NCBI GenBank assembly: GCA_024641305.1
Contig: JAHEDI010000024.1
Coordinates: 1 to 53,641 of the forward strand
Length of the DNA: 53,641 nucleotides
From: a bacterium
Lineage (GTDB): Bacteria > Actinomycetota > Acidimicrobiia > Spongiisociales > JAENVV01
Reading direction: 5' to 3'
Below are positions 16,731 to 24,934 of this stretch, in pieces. The notes beneath the pieces are model-generated. The model did no database searches. It saw only the letters and a program-made list of their open reading frames with translations, and had not been told where the DNA came from. The position numbers and the translations under genes are program-made. The stretch's first letter is position 1, and every line of letters begins with the position of its first letter.

Positions 16731-17413
16731 ACCGACCTCAATCGTCCTAAGGCCACATTCACCAGCGCAACGATGATCAGAAGGACAAACCCGAGGGCGA
16801 GGGCCGAGTCAAAGTGGGCCTGGCGGGCCTGCTGAACGATCGCCGTAGTGAGGACCTGAGTTTCGCCTTCGATGTTGCCACCAACGATGAGGACGGCGCC
16901 GACCTCGGAGACGACCCTCCCGAAGGCGGCGGCCACTGCGGCGATCACGCCGGGAAGCGCCTCCCGAGCCGCCACGAATCCACGCCGATAACGAGTTAGC
17001 CTCAGCGCGACTAGTTGCTCACTGGCAGCCGGGCCGAGCCCGCGAATCGCCCCGGCGGTGACTCCTGCCGCAATCGGAATCGCCAAGAGCGCCTGGGCAC
17101 CGACCATGGCCACCGGAGTGAACACAAGATCAAGAGAACCAAGCGGGCCGTCATTCCACAGCAGTATCAAGATCAATAGCCCGGCCAGGACCGGCGGGAC
17201 ACCCATCCCGGCGTTCACCAGCACGTCGATGGTGTTTCGCAGCCGGTGGCGAGTAAGCGCCAACCAGGTCCCCAGCGGCACACCTACCAGGACCCCGATA
17301 ACGGTGGCGATCCCGGCCACTGCCAGAGTCAGAAACAGAATCCGTCGAAGCTCTGCCCCGAATCCGAAGAGCTCCCTAACAGCGTCCGCCAGGAGACCGC
17401 CCAAGAACTCCAA
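16727..17413 (-). CDS. tupB: Tungstate ABC transporter permease (TupB-like)
   Basis: 228 aa with about five hydrophobic segments. Seen: the MetI/BPD_transp-like architecture of TupB, with IGVLVGVPLGTWLAL, GVPPVLAGLLILILLW, and the EAA-type ATPase contact loop TRYRRGFVAAREALPGVIAAVAAAFGRVVSEVGAVLIVGGNIEG, which is near-diagnostic for TupB. The start is TTG at 17413, 3 bp after the stop of the 45-aa membrane protein gene; no strong Shine-Dalgarno, so translational coupling is likely. Confidence 0.88.
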   Translation of the reverse strand: MEFLGGLLADAVRELFGFGAELRRILFLTLAVAGIATVIGVLVGVPLGTWLALTRHRLRNTIDVLVNAGMGVPPVLAGLLILILLWNDGPLGSLDLVFTPVAMVGAQALLAIPIAAGVTAGAIRGLGPAASEQLVALRLTRYRRGFVAAREALPGVIAAVAAAFGRVVSEVGAVLIVGGNIEGETQVLTTAIVQQARQAHFDSALALGFVLLIIVALVNVALGRLRSV

Positions 17414-17416
17414 CGG

Positions 17417-17554
17417 TCAGGTACTGAACCAGAACCAGGCGGCCGCCGCCGCAATGGCCGCGTAGATCGCCAGTTTGAATACTTTCTTCACGACCCAGAA
17501 AATAACCAGACCGGTCGCGCCGATTCCGAGCAAGAGAGGTAGCCATTGATCCAT
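17417..17554 (-). CDS. 45-aa predicted membrane protein between HAD gene and tupB
   Basis: Begins MDQWLPLLLGIG and ends AAWFWFST. Seen: two short hydrophobic stretches (about residues 4-20 and 27-42) around a basic turn VVKKVFK, giving a helical hairpin or one long helix. It starts 9 bp after the end of the HAD gene and its stop is 3 bp before the tupB start, so it is embedded in the gatC-to-tupA operon. Translation is inferred from this fit and from the coherent hydrophobic composition. No homologue is recalled; a helper subunit for the transporter is possible but unproven. Confidence 0.6.
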   Translation of the reverse strand: MDQWLPLLLGIGATGLVIFWVVKKVFKLAIYAAIAAAAAWFWFST

Positions 17555-17563
17555 GGGGTCAGG

Positions 17564-18193
17564 TTAGCTTCCGTGAAAGAGAGCGGGTGTCAAACGCGGC
17601 ACGAGGACATCGGCCCCGGCCAAATCGTCCAAACCGAACTGGCCCCTGTCTACCGCCACCACCCGCATGCCCGCCGTCCTGGCTGCGGCGATTCCAACCG
17701 GGGAGTCTTCAACAGCCGTGCAGGCCTCGGGAGGCACGCCGAGCAGTTCGGCCGCTTTCAGAAAGAGATCAGGAGCAGGCTTTACGGCGACGACCTCATC
17801 GCCTGCCACCGACGCGAAAAAGAAATCAGCCAGGCCAGTCGCCCGCAACGAAACGTCCAATCGATCGCGGGCAGACGTCGAGGCCACCGCCAGCAAGACG
17901 CCACGACCCGCCAGTACTTCAAGGGTGTCCTTGGCATCCTCAAACGATTCCAGATGGCGTTCAAACAAGGCGAACATGGCGTCGGAAATGGCCGCCTTCA
18001 CGACTTCTGGCGGTGGTAGATCTGCTCGCCGGGCAAAATAGGCGTACTCGTATTCAAATGGATGACCAACCAAATGGTGGCGATCCTCGTCGCTAACCAG
18101 AACATCAAAACGGTCCATCGCCGACGCAATGGCCTTCCACGCCAGGGACTCGGAGTCGACCAGAACTCCGTCGCAGTCGAAAACGACCGGCAT
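17564..18193 (-). CDS. HAD-superfamily phosphatase/phosphomutase (beta-phosphoglucomutase-like)
   Basis: 209 aa. Seen: motif I FDCDGVLVDSE (residues 5-15) with both catalytic Asp residues, a helical cap domain (about 18-85), motif II LLAVASTSA, motif III Lys in VVAVKPAPDLFLKAAELLG, and motif IV TAVEDSPVGIAAARTAGM. This is subfamily IA HAD (phosphoglycolate phosphatase/beta-phosphoglucomutase group), acting on a small phosphorylated metabolite. It begins immediately after the gatB stop with no gap, within the same operon. The substrate cannot be assigned. Confidence 0.88.
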   Translation of the reverse strand: MPVVFDCDGVLVDSESLAWKAIASAMDRFDVLVSDEDRHHLVGHPFEYEYAYFARRADLPPPEVVKAAISDAMFALFERHLESFEDAKDTLEVLAGRGVLLAVASTSARDRLDVSLRATGLADFFFASVAGDEVVAVKPAPDLFLKAAELLGVPPEACTAVEDSPVGIAAARTAGMRVVAVDRGQFGLDDLAGADVLVPRLTPALFHGS

Positions 18194-19636
18194 CTAGCTG
18201 ATCCGGGATCGAAGGATTTCCGTTACCGCTCGTGGGTCGGCTTTGCCGCCCGTGACGCGCATGACAAGACCAACGAAGAACCCGATGAGTTTGTCCTCGC
18301 CTCCGGCCAACCTGGCGAACTGTTCTGCATTGTCGGCAATGACTTCGTCGACCGCCTCTTCCAACGCTCCCGAGTCACTGATCTGAACCAGGTCGTGGGC
18401 GGTTGCGACTTCAGCTGGACCACCCTCACCGGCAAGAACATACCCGAGCACCTCTTTTGCAGCGGTTGATGACAACGAGTTTGCCGCGACCATCGCAGCC
18501 AGATCACGGAGGTGTTTCCCGGTGAGAGCCGACTCCGCCACGTCCAAAGACTCCCGCCGGGACCAGGCCGTCACCTCACCAGTGAGCCAGTTGGCGACGA
18601 CGTTGCCCGGGGCACCCGCCTCCACCGCGGACTCGAACAGCGTTGCAAGTGCTTCAGAACCAGCCAGCGAAGATGCCGAGTCGCCATCCGCGCCAAGCGC
18701 CACATACCGGAGTGCCCTGGCTGCCGGCATTTCGGGCAGAGTGGCGGCGATCTCATCACGCCATTCATCCGTGACTTCGATCGGCAGGAGATCGGGTTCC
18801 GGGAAATACCGGTAGTCCGAGCTTCCTTCCTTGGAACGCATCGAGTGCGTGACGCCTTCACCTTCGTCCCAGTGACGGGTCTCTTGATGAACGATCCCCC
18901 CGGATTCCAGGACGCCCTCCTGGCGGCGAATCTCGTAATCGACGGCCCGCTCCAACGACCGAAATGAGTTCATATTCTTAACTTCGACCTTCGTACCGAA
19001 GGGTTCGGTTCCAACCGGTCGAATCGAGACATTGGCGTCGAACCGGATCGAACCCTCTTCGAGCTTGGCATCAGATACGCCAAGGGCAGTAACGACGGTC
19101 CTCAAATCCTGTGCGTACGCGCGGGCCTGCGCAGCCGAGCGAATGTCAGCTTCTGAGACGATCTCGACAAGCGGAACTCCCGCCCGGTTGAAGTTCAGAA
19201 GCGTCTCGGTCGCTGAGTGAATCCGACCGCTGTCACCGACATGGATGCTCTTGCCGGTGTCCTCCTCCATGTGGGCTCGGTTGATGCGAATTCGACTCGT
19301 CGCTCCGGCGACCGTCACATCGAGCCATCCGTCGTGGCAGACCGGTACATCAAACTGGGAAATCTGATAGTTCTTGGGCTGGTCCGAATAGAAGTAGTTT
19401 TTGCGGTGGAACTGGGATCGTTCCGATATCGAGCAGTTGAACGCAAGGCCGATCTTCGTTATCCATTCGATGGCTTTGCGGTTGGGCACCGGGAGCGCCC
19501 CGGGCAGGCCAAGGCAGACCGGGCAGACATTCGTATTTGGTTCGGCCTCAAAGTCGACTGCACATCCACAAAACATCTTCGAGGCCGTCTCAAGTTCGAC
19601 ATGAACCTCGATTCCGATGACCGGCTCCCAATTCAC
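18194..19636 (-). CDS. gatB: Aspartyl/glutamyl-tRNA amidotransferase subunit B
   Basis: 480 aa, full length. Seen: N-terminal WEPVIGIEVHVELETASKMFC, the zinc-site cysteines in FCGCAV and VCPVCLGLPGALPV, RKNYFYSDQPKNYQISQ, the kinase-like core with HMEEDTGKS, and the C-terminal YqeY-like tail that contacts tRNA. GatB phosphorylates the glutamyl (or aspartyl) group on the mischarged tRNA and uses the ammonia channelled from GatA. It overlaps gatA by 4 bp. With gltX and tRNA-Gln in the same window it completes the indirect Gln-tRNA pathway. Confidence 0.97.
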   Translation of the reverse strand: MNWEPVIGIEVHVELETASKMFCGCAVDFEAEPNTNVCPVCLGLPGALPVPNRKAIEWITKIGLAFNCSISERSQFHRKNYFYSDQPKNYQISQFDVPVCHDGWLDVTVAGATSRIRINRAHMEEDTGKSIHVGDSGRIHSATETLLNFNRAGVPLVEIVSEADIRSAAQARAYAQDLRTVVTALGVSDAKLEEGSIRFDANVSIRPVGTEPFGTKVEVKNMNSFRSLERAVDYEIRRQEGVLESGGIVHQETRHWDEGEGVTHSMRSKEGSSDYRYFPEPDLLPIEVTDEWRDEIAATLPEMPAARALRYVALGADGDSASSLAGSEALATLFESAVEAGAPGNVVANWLTGEVTAWSRRESLDVAESALTGKHLRDLAAMVAANSLSSTAAKEVLGYVLAGEGGPAEVATAHDLVQISDSGALEEAVDEVIADNAEQFARLAGGEDKLIGFFVGLVMRVTGGKADPRAVTEILRSRIS

Positions 19637-21105
19637 GATGCCACCACCTCGAGGACCGGCCGGCCAATGTCATCGGACAACGCTTCGATGGCCGCGGCCA
19701 CCTGGAACATCACCGTTTCACCGAGCGCCGGAGCCATGACCTGGAACCCGATCGGTAGTCCGCTCGCCGACAAGCCAACTGGCACCGACATGGCAGGATG
19801 GCCAGAGAGATTGGATGGAATCGTGCAGATGTCCTGCATGTACATCGAAAGCGGATCTTGTGTCTTGGCTCCCAACTCAAAAGCCGGGGCGGGGGCGGTG
19901 GGTGAGACAAGGACGTCCACCTGCTCGTAGGCCGTGGCGAACTCCTGAATGATGAGCGTTCGAACCCGCTGTGCCTGACCATAAAAGGCGTCGTAGTAGC
20001 CCGCCGATAGCGCATAGGTCCCGAGCAAGATTCGACGGATCACCTCAGAGCCGAATCCCTCCGCTCTGGTCAACGACATCATTTCATCGACCGTGCTGCC
20101 ATCAACCCTGAGCCCATATCGGACTCCGTCGAAGCGCGCAAGGTTCGCCGAACACTCGGCCGGGGCGATCAGGTAGTACGCCGACAAAGCCGTCGCGGTC
20201 GACGGCAGGGAGAGATCGACGACTTCGGCACCGGCGTTCGCCAACCGATCGATGGTGGTCCGGAAGGCGACCAATACCTCGTCGTCGATCCCTTCGCCTG
20301 ACAACTCGTTCACAACACCAACTCGTAAGCCTTCGACGCCGGCTCCGAGTCGCTCGGTCCCCGAAGGGGCCGGGCCGGGGAACGAGGTGGCGTCGTGGGG
20401 ATCATGACCGGCGATCGCCTCGTAAAGGATGGCGGCGTCTTGCACCGAGCGCGTCAGGGGGCCGATCTGATCGAGCGAGCTGGCAAAAGCGATGAGACCG
20501 TATCGAGATACCAAACCGTACGTGGGCTTCATGCCAACCAGTCCGCACAGCGCGGCGGGTTGCCGGATGGATCCACCGGTATCGGACCCAAGGCCGGCCA
20601 GAGCCGAACCAGCGGCCACCGCCGCCGCTGAGCCACCTGAAGATCCGCCCGGAACCGTATCGAGGTTCCAGGGGTTACGGGTCGGACCGTAGGCCGAGTT
20701 TTCAGTTGATGAACCCATGGCGAATTCGTCCAGGTTGGTCTTACCGACGAACACCGCGCCGGCTTCACGGAGCAGTTTGACCACCGTGCCGTCATACGGC
20801 GGAATGTATCCGGACAGGATCTTCGACGATGCCGTCGTCTCAATCCCTTTGGTCATCATGTTGTCTTTGAGAGCTATCGGCAGCCCGTCGAGCGGCCCGA
20901 TCGGCTTCTCGGCGGCGATCCGACGATCTGACGCCTCAGCCGCGGCCATGGCCCCCTGACGATCGATTGTCAGGTAAGCGTGGACCGAGGCTTCGGTGAG
21001 GCTTGCTCGATCGAGGACTGACTCGGTGAGCGCCACCGATGTGCATTCTCCGGTGCGCAGAGCCGCAGCCGCCTCGACGAGCGTGAGCTGGGAAAGTTCG
21101 GTCAT
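19633..21105 (-). CDS. gatA: Aspartyl/glutamyl-tRNA amidotransferase subunit A
   Basis: 490 aa, amidase-signature family. Seen: catalytic Lys in IALKDNMMTKG, the Ser-cis-Ser-Lys triad elements in GGSSGGSAAAVAAG and DTGGSIRQPAAL, and MKPTYGLVSRYGLIAFASSLDQIGP, which is diagnostic for GatA over other amidases. It releases ammonia from glutamine and passes it to GatB. Overlaps gatC upstream and gatB downstream by 4 bp each, so the three subunits are made in a balanced way. Confidence 0.97.
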   Translation of the reverse strand: MTELSQLTLVEAAAALRTGECTSVALTESVLDRASLTEASVHAYLTIDRQGAMAAAEASDRRIAAEKPIGPLDGLPIALKDNMMTKGIETTASSKILSGYIPPYDGTVVKLLREAGAVFVGKTNLDEFAMGSSTENSAYGPTRNPWNLDTVPGGSSGGSAAAVAAGSALAGLGSDTGGSIRQPAALCGLVGMKPTYGLVSRYGLIAFASSLDQIGPLTRSVQDAAILYEAIAGHDPHDATSFPGPAPSGTERLGAGVEGLRVGVVNELSGEGIDDEVLVAFRTTIDRLANAGAEVVDLSLPSTATALSAYYLIAPAECSANLARFDGVRYGLRVDGSTVDEMMSLTRAEGFGSEVIRRILLGTYALSAGYYDAFYGQAQRVRTLIIQEFATAYEQVDVLVSPTAPAPAFELGAKTQDPLSMYMQDICTIPSNLSGHPAMSVPVGLSASGLPIGFQVMAPALGETVMFQVAAAIEALSDDIGRPVLEVVAS

Positions 21106-21392
21106 TCGTTGTCCAGGGACGGGGGAACCCGGAAGAACCCGTCGGTGGCATCGGGCGCCTGCGACAAGACCTCATCCCTATCCAGCGAGGGCGTCACAAC
21201 GTCATCTCGAAAAGCATTCACCATGTCCAGCGGGTGCGAGGTCGGCTGGACTCCCTCGGTCGGGAGCGCCTGGACCTTGGCCGCATGGTCAAGAATGACG
21301 CCGAGCTGGGCGCGGTAGGACGCCATGTCTTGTTCGGAGAGCTCGATGCGAGCAAGCTTGGCGACGTGGGCAATGTCAATGTCGATCGGCAT
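21102..21392 (-). CDS. gatC: Aspartyl/glutamyl-tRNA amidotransferase subunit C
   Basis: 96 aa, typical. Seen: IDIAHVAKLARIELSEQDMASYRAQLGVILDHAAKVQALPTEGVQPTSHPL, the standard GatC pattern, and the C-terminal QAPDATDGFFRVPPSLD. GatC is the small clamp that stabilises the GatA-GatB interface. First gene of the operon gatC-gatA-gatB-HAD-45 aa protein-tupBCA. A TAGACT box 8 nt before the ATG and no Shine-Dalgarno suggest leaderless initiation. Confidence 0.95.
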   Translation of the reverse strand: MPIDIDIAHVAKLARIELSEQDMASYRAQLGVILDHAAKVQALPTEGVQPTSHPLDMVNAFRDDVVTPSLDRDEVLSQAPDATDGFFRVPPSLDNE

Positions 21393-21400
21393 GACCGATG

Positions 21401-21406
21401 AGTCTA
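21401..21406 (-). promoter_or_regulatory. TAGACT -10 box of the gatC operon
   Basis: TAGACT on the minus strand ends 8 nt before the gatC ATG at 21392; no Shine-Dalgarno between. It probably drives the eight-gene operon to tupA. Confidence 0.55.
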
Positions 21407-21478
21407 GGCGGTCTCGATATGGGCGGTAACCACCCGATCAGCACCTCAACGCAAGGATGCTCGAACCAATCCATTCCT

Positions 21479-22018
21479 TCAGAGGTCAAGGCCCATCTCT
21501 GAAAGCAGCGTTATCACCCGTCGTTGGATTTCGTCGCGTACGACTCGTACGGCGTCCAGGTCCTGGCCGTGTGGGTCGTCCAGCTCCCAGTCGAGATATT
21601 GTTTGCCGGGAAAGTAGGGGCAAGCATCTCCGCAGCCCATTGTCACGACCACATCGCTGGCCTGAACGATCTCAATCGTGAAGGGCACCGGAAACTGGTT
21701 CGAGATGTCAATGCCAACCTCACGCATCGCTTCCACCGCTACCGGATTTATCTCCGGCCCTGGGCTTGAACCGCCACTAAACACGATCGCCCGATCACCG
21801 GCCAGGTGTCGGGCAAACCCAGCCGACATTTGCGACCGACCGGCATTATGAACGCAGACAAAGATCATGCTCGGGGGCCGAACTTCAGATCCGACCATCT
21901 CGGCAGCCATGACTCGCTGCTCGGTGAAGGCGTCTATCTGAAAGTCGCTGTAGTCGGCCGGATAGGAATCCAGCAGGATGACGGTCTCGGAGCGGCTTAC
22001 TGTGGGACTTTGGGGCAT
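21479..22018 (-). CDS. arsC: Arsenate reductase, low-molecular-weight phosphatase type (thioredoxin-coupled ArsC-like)
   Basis: 179 aa from ATG 22018, chosen because a TACTAT box lies 7 nt upstream; the longer frame runs into glgA on the other strand. Seen: a 50-residue N-terminal extension, then MIFVCVHNAGRSQMSAGFARHL with the P-loop CVHNAGRS (Cys55), then SSPGPEINPVAVEAMREVGIDIS, and VTMGCGDACPYFPGKQYLDWELDDP carrying the additional redox cysteines and the general-acid Asp. It reduces arsenate to arsenite. No arsenite efflux or ArsR gene is adjacent. The N-terminal extension is longer than in the classical 130-140 aa enzymes. Confidence 0.88.
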   Translation of the reverse strand: MPQSPTVSRSETVILLDSYPADYSDFQIDAFTEQRVMAAEMVGSEVRPPSMIFVCVHNAGRSQMSAGFARHLAGDRAIVFSGGSSPGPEINPVAVEAMREVGIDISNQFPVPFTIEIVQASDVVVTMGCGDACPYFPGKQYLDWELDDPHGQDLDAVRVVRDEIQRRVITLLSEMGLDL

Positions 22019-22025
22019 GGGCACC

Positions 22026-22031
22026 ATAGTA
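22026..22031 (-). promoter_or_regulatory. TACTAT -10 box of arsC
   Basis: TACTAT on the minus strand, 7 nt before ATG 22018. It decides the arsC start in favour of MPQSPTVS over the ATG at 22027, which lies inside the box. Confidence 0.5.
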
Positions 22032-22100
22032 CCGACCGCACTTTTCTCCGACAGCTGACGGCCCAGCGCTAGCTTTACGGTACGCGAAGGAAGGCCCGCC

Positions 22101-23468
22101 GTGCGTGTACTCATTGCAGCATCCGAATACTCGCCCCTCGCCCGAACCGGCGGCCTTGGCGAGGCGGTGGCCGGCATTGCCCACGGTGTCGCCGCCGAGG
22201 GCCACTCCGTCAGAGTTCTCATCCCCCGCTATCGGCACCTCTACCATCTCGGGGACCGACACGCCGGAATCGGATTCGCAGACTCACTCTGGCTGCATCG
22301 GGACGGCAACGTTGAAGTCGTTCTCGTAGATGATCCGGCCTCGTTTGATCGGCCTGGCATCTACGGGGACACGCCCGGAAGCGGCTACCAGGACCAGTGG
22401 CACCGTTTCGGGCGATTCTCCACGGTGATAGCTGCCGTCGCGCACGACGTCGATGTCGTTCACCTCCACGATGCACACACTGGAGCGGTATCACTCATTA
22501 CTGACCGGCCGACCGTGTTTACGGTACACAACGCGGTATATCCAATCGTTGGCCCCCTGCATGAGGCACGCGAACTCCTGGGCGCCGACGAGCGCTCTAC
22601 GAACCTCGGAGGGCCACTTGAGTGGTACGGCGGCGCCAATTATCTGAAGGCCGGAATGGCCCTGGCCAACGTCGTCACGACCGTGAGCCCGACATTTGCC
22701 AATCAACTTCTAACCGACCCCTCTGTTTCCGGTGGCCTCGACGGCGTATTGAACGCTCGGAGCCAACCACCGATCGGCATCGTGAATGGGATCGATCCCG
22801 TGGCATGGAATGCCGAGACAGATGACTCACTCGCTTCAACGTTCAGCCCTCATGAGCTGGGCGGGCGCCTCGCCAACCGCGAGATGCTCATTGAGATGGC
22901 AGGAATCGACGATGGCGTGATCTTTGGCAACGTCGGGCGCATGTCCGAACAGAAGGGCCTGGCCCTGCTCGACGACCACCTCGACTCACTTGTATCCGAA
23001 GGCGCTCGCTTTGTCCTCGTTGGTAGCGGGGAACTTGATGAGATGGTCGACCGCTGGGCAGATCGCCACCCTCAAGCTGTTTGGCACGGCCCCTACTCGG
23101 AAGGACTCAACCGACTGGTCGCCGCGGGCACAGATTGCTACGTCATGCCATCGCGGTTTGAGCCGTGCGGTATCGGTCAGATGTACGCAATGAGATACGG
23201 ATCGATTCCGGTCGTTCGTTTGACCGGGGGCCTCGCCGACACCGTCATCGACGTGGACGAGAATCCAGATCTGGCTACCGGGTTCGGTTTTCGTGCGTTC
23301 GAACCGATCGAAGTGGCCAAAACCATCCGTCGCGCCATGCGACTGTTCCGGACCGACCAGTCAACCTGGACTGCTCTTCAGCAGCGAGGAATGTCCAATG
23401 ACTTCTCATGGGCAAACGCTGCACGCTCATACATCAAGGCATATGAGCAGGCGATTCGACTCTCGTAG
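22101..23468 (+). CDS. glgA: Glycogen/starch synthase, GT5 family
   Basis: 455 aa. It extends alpha-1,4-glucan chains from a nucleotide-glucose, normally ADP-glucose. Seen: two Rossmann domains; N-terminal MRVLIAASEYSPLARTGGLGEAV, DVVHLHDAHTGAV, TVHNAVYP, VVTTVSPTFA, and the C-terminal signature PSRFEPCGIGQMYAMRYGSIPVVRLTGGLADTV, which is characteristic of GT5. Odd: the substrate-binding Lys of KTGGL (Lys15 in E. coli GlgA) is Arg15 here. GTG start with AAGGAAGG 6 nt upstream; candidate -10 boxes at 22070-22081. Monocistronic. Confidence 0.92.
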   Translation: MRVLIAASEYSPLARTGGLGEAVAGIAHGVAAEGHSVRVLIPRYRHLYHLGDRHAGIGFADSLWLHRDGNVEVVLVDDPASFDRPGIYGDTPGSGYQDQWHRFGRFSTVIAAVAHDVDVVHLHDAHTGAVSLITDRPTVFTVHNAVYPIVGPLHEARELLGADERSTNLGGPLEWYGGANYLKAGMALANVVTTVSPTFANQLLTDPSVSGGLDGVLNARSQPPIGIVNGIDPVAWNAETDDSLASTFSPHELGGRLANREMLIEMAGIDDGVIFGNVGRMSEQKGLALLDDHLDSLVSEGARFVLVGSGELDEMVDRWADRHPQAVWHGPYSEGLNRLVAAGTDCYVMPSRFEPCGIGQMYAMRYGSIPVVRLTGGLADTVIDVDENPDLATGFGFRAFEPIEVAKTIRRAMRLFRTDQSTWTALQQRGMSNDFSWANAARSYIKAYEQAIRLS

Positions 23469-23482
23469 AGGCTCCGGCCAAC

Positions 23483-23488
23483 TACCGT
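23483..23488 (+). promoter_or_regulatory. TACCGT -10 box of the lipoprotein at 23496
   Basis: TACCGT with a 7-nt spacer to ATG 23496, no Shine-Dalgarno. Leaderless pattern; it lies just behind glgA. Confidence 0.45.
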
Positions 23489-23495
23489 TGCACTC

Positions 23496-24932
23496 ATGAC
23501 CACCCGACTCGCAGGCCTACTCATAGTGACCATGCTCCTCGGAGCGTGCTCGTTGCTCCCAACCGCAACAACCGTGCCTGGGGACACGACGACAACGACC
23601 GTCGATGACGACGCAGATGTGTCACCGACCAGTCCTCCTGCGACGACGATTCCCTCCACCGAGCCGGTTTCAGGCGTACTAGTGGTTACCGACCATGCAT
23701 TAACCCTGGTCTACGACGACGCTCCAGCTGCCATCCTTACCGGCGATATCGATTATCCCCTGGCGTCGGCATTCGTTGACCTCATTGGGGGCATCGTCTT
23801 CCAGTACCAGGACCCGGGACCCGGCGTCTCGTCTGGCATCTTGCGCCTCCTTCCAGGCACTATTGAGCCCCTCGAACTGATCGCCGAAGGTGACGGACAA
23901 GCGATAACCTTGCTCGATGTCGCCCCGATCGACGGGCGACCAAATGTCATATATCTGAGCCGACCCGACGGCGAAACAGTTGGCGGACAGCTCCTCGCCG
24001 CAGACCTCCAGGGTGGAGCCCCGTTGGTGCTTTATGACGGCCCGGATCTGGTCTCCGGTGACGCGGACGGACCGACAATCCTCGTCGAACAACGCGTCAA
24101 TGGCACCTGCAACAAACTCGTCGCTTTCAAAGACGGAGAGCCAATTTGGAACTCCGACTGCACTGACGGTTCGGGACCGTTCTCGGTGGCAGTCTCGGAT
24201 GATCTCGTGGCTACGGTCCTGGCCGGCCAAGTGATCGTCTCACGAGTCGACGATCAATCAACAACCGTTTACGACGTGGCATCGCCAGTGAGGGTTTTCG
24301 ACCTCGACGAAGACTCGGTCCTGGTAACCGACCAAACAGACTCTCTCATCGTCGTCGGAGAGGCAAGCCAAATCGTGATCCCCACCACCGATACCATCCG
24401 GTCGGCTTCACTATTCAACAGCCCGTTGGCGGTGACTGAGGGGCATCGACTCGGTGGCATTCGCGTGGCACCGGGACCGTGTTCTGCCGCCGGTCAGCCC
24501 TCCGTTCCGCCTGTCACACCGGACCTGCCCGATACCGTTGCGGCGATCCGCTCGGCCATCGTCGAACGCGCCGTGGCTTGTGACTTTGATGCCCTGGCCT
24601 CGCTCACGTCCTCATCGTTCGTCGTCGACCTCGCCGGAGGCGACCCTCGCAGATACTGGATGGCATCGGAAGCACGGTTCGGCGATGACCTGTCTCTGAT
24701 CGTGCGGATTCTCAACTTGCCGCACGCGGTCAGCCTGCTCCCCGACGGGCGTTCGATCTACGTGTGGCCCTCGGCGGCTGTCGACCAGCCGACCGACGCC
24801 GATTGGGAGGCGCTTCGACCGGTCTTCAATGAGGAAGAAATCGACGCCATGCGACAGCAAGGCGGCTACACCGGGCATCGCATCGGGATCGCCGAAGATG
24901 GCGAGTGGCTGTTCTCGGTGGCAGGCAACTAG
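23496..24932 (+). CDS. Predicted secreted lipoprotein of unknown function
   Basis: 478 aa. Seen: signal peptide with lipobox LLGACS (Cys about residue 19), a Thr/Pro/Asp-rich linker (to about residue 55), then a strand-rich region to about residue 320 with repeated segments such as VLVVTDHALTLVYDD, GILRLLPGTIEPLELI and DQSTTVYDVASPVRVFDLDED, suggesting a beta-propeller. A C-terminal alpha+beta domain of about 140 residues follows (IRSAIVERAVACDFDALASLTSS onward), whose opening resembles NTF2/SnoaL-like helices. The following membrane protein starts 2 bp after its stop and also has a strand-rich outer domain, so the two probably work together. No known family is recognised. Confidence 0.72.
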   Translation: MTTRLAGLLIVTMLLGACSLLPTATTVPGDTTTTTVDDDADVSPTSPPATTIPSTEPVSGVLVVTDHALTLVYDDAPAAILTGDIDYPLASAFVDLIGGIVFQYQDPGPGVSSGILRLLPGTIEPLELIAEGDGQAITLLDVAPIDGRPNVIYLSRPDGETVGGQLLAADLQGGAPLVLYDGPDLVSGDADGPTILVEQRVNGTCNKLVAFKDGEPIWNSDCTDGSGPFSVAVSDDLVATVLAGQVIVSRVDDQSTTVYDVASPVRVFDLDEDSVLVTDQTDSLIVVGEASQIVIPTTDTIRSASLFNSPLAVTEGHRLGGIRVAPGPCSAAGQPSVPPVTPDLPDTVAAIRSAIVERAVACDFDALASLTSSSFVVDLAGGDPRRYWMASEARFGDDLSLIVRILNLPHAVSLLPDGRSIYVWPSAAVDQPTDADWEALRPVFNEEEIDAMRQQGGYTGHRIGIAEDGEWLFSVAGN

Positions 24933-24934
24933 CA

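Noticed and set aside
19217-19930. 237-aa open frame on the plus strand across gatB and gatA
   Set aside because: Covers the ends of two certain genes on the other strand and shows no motif.
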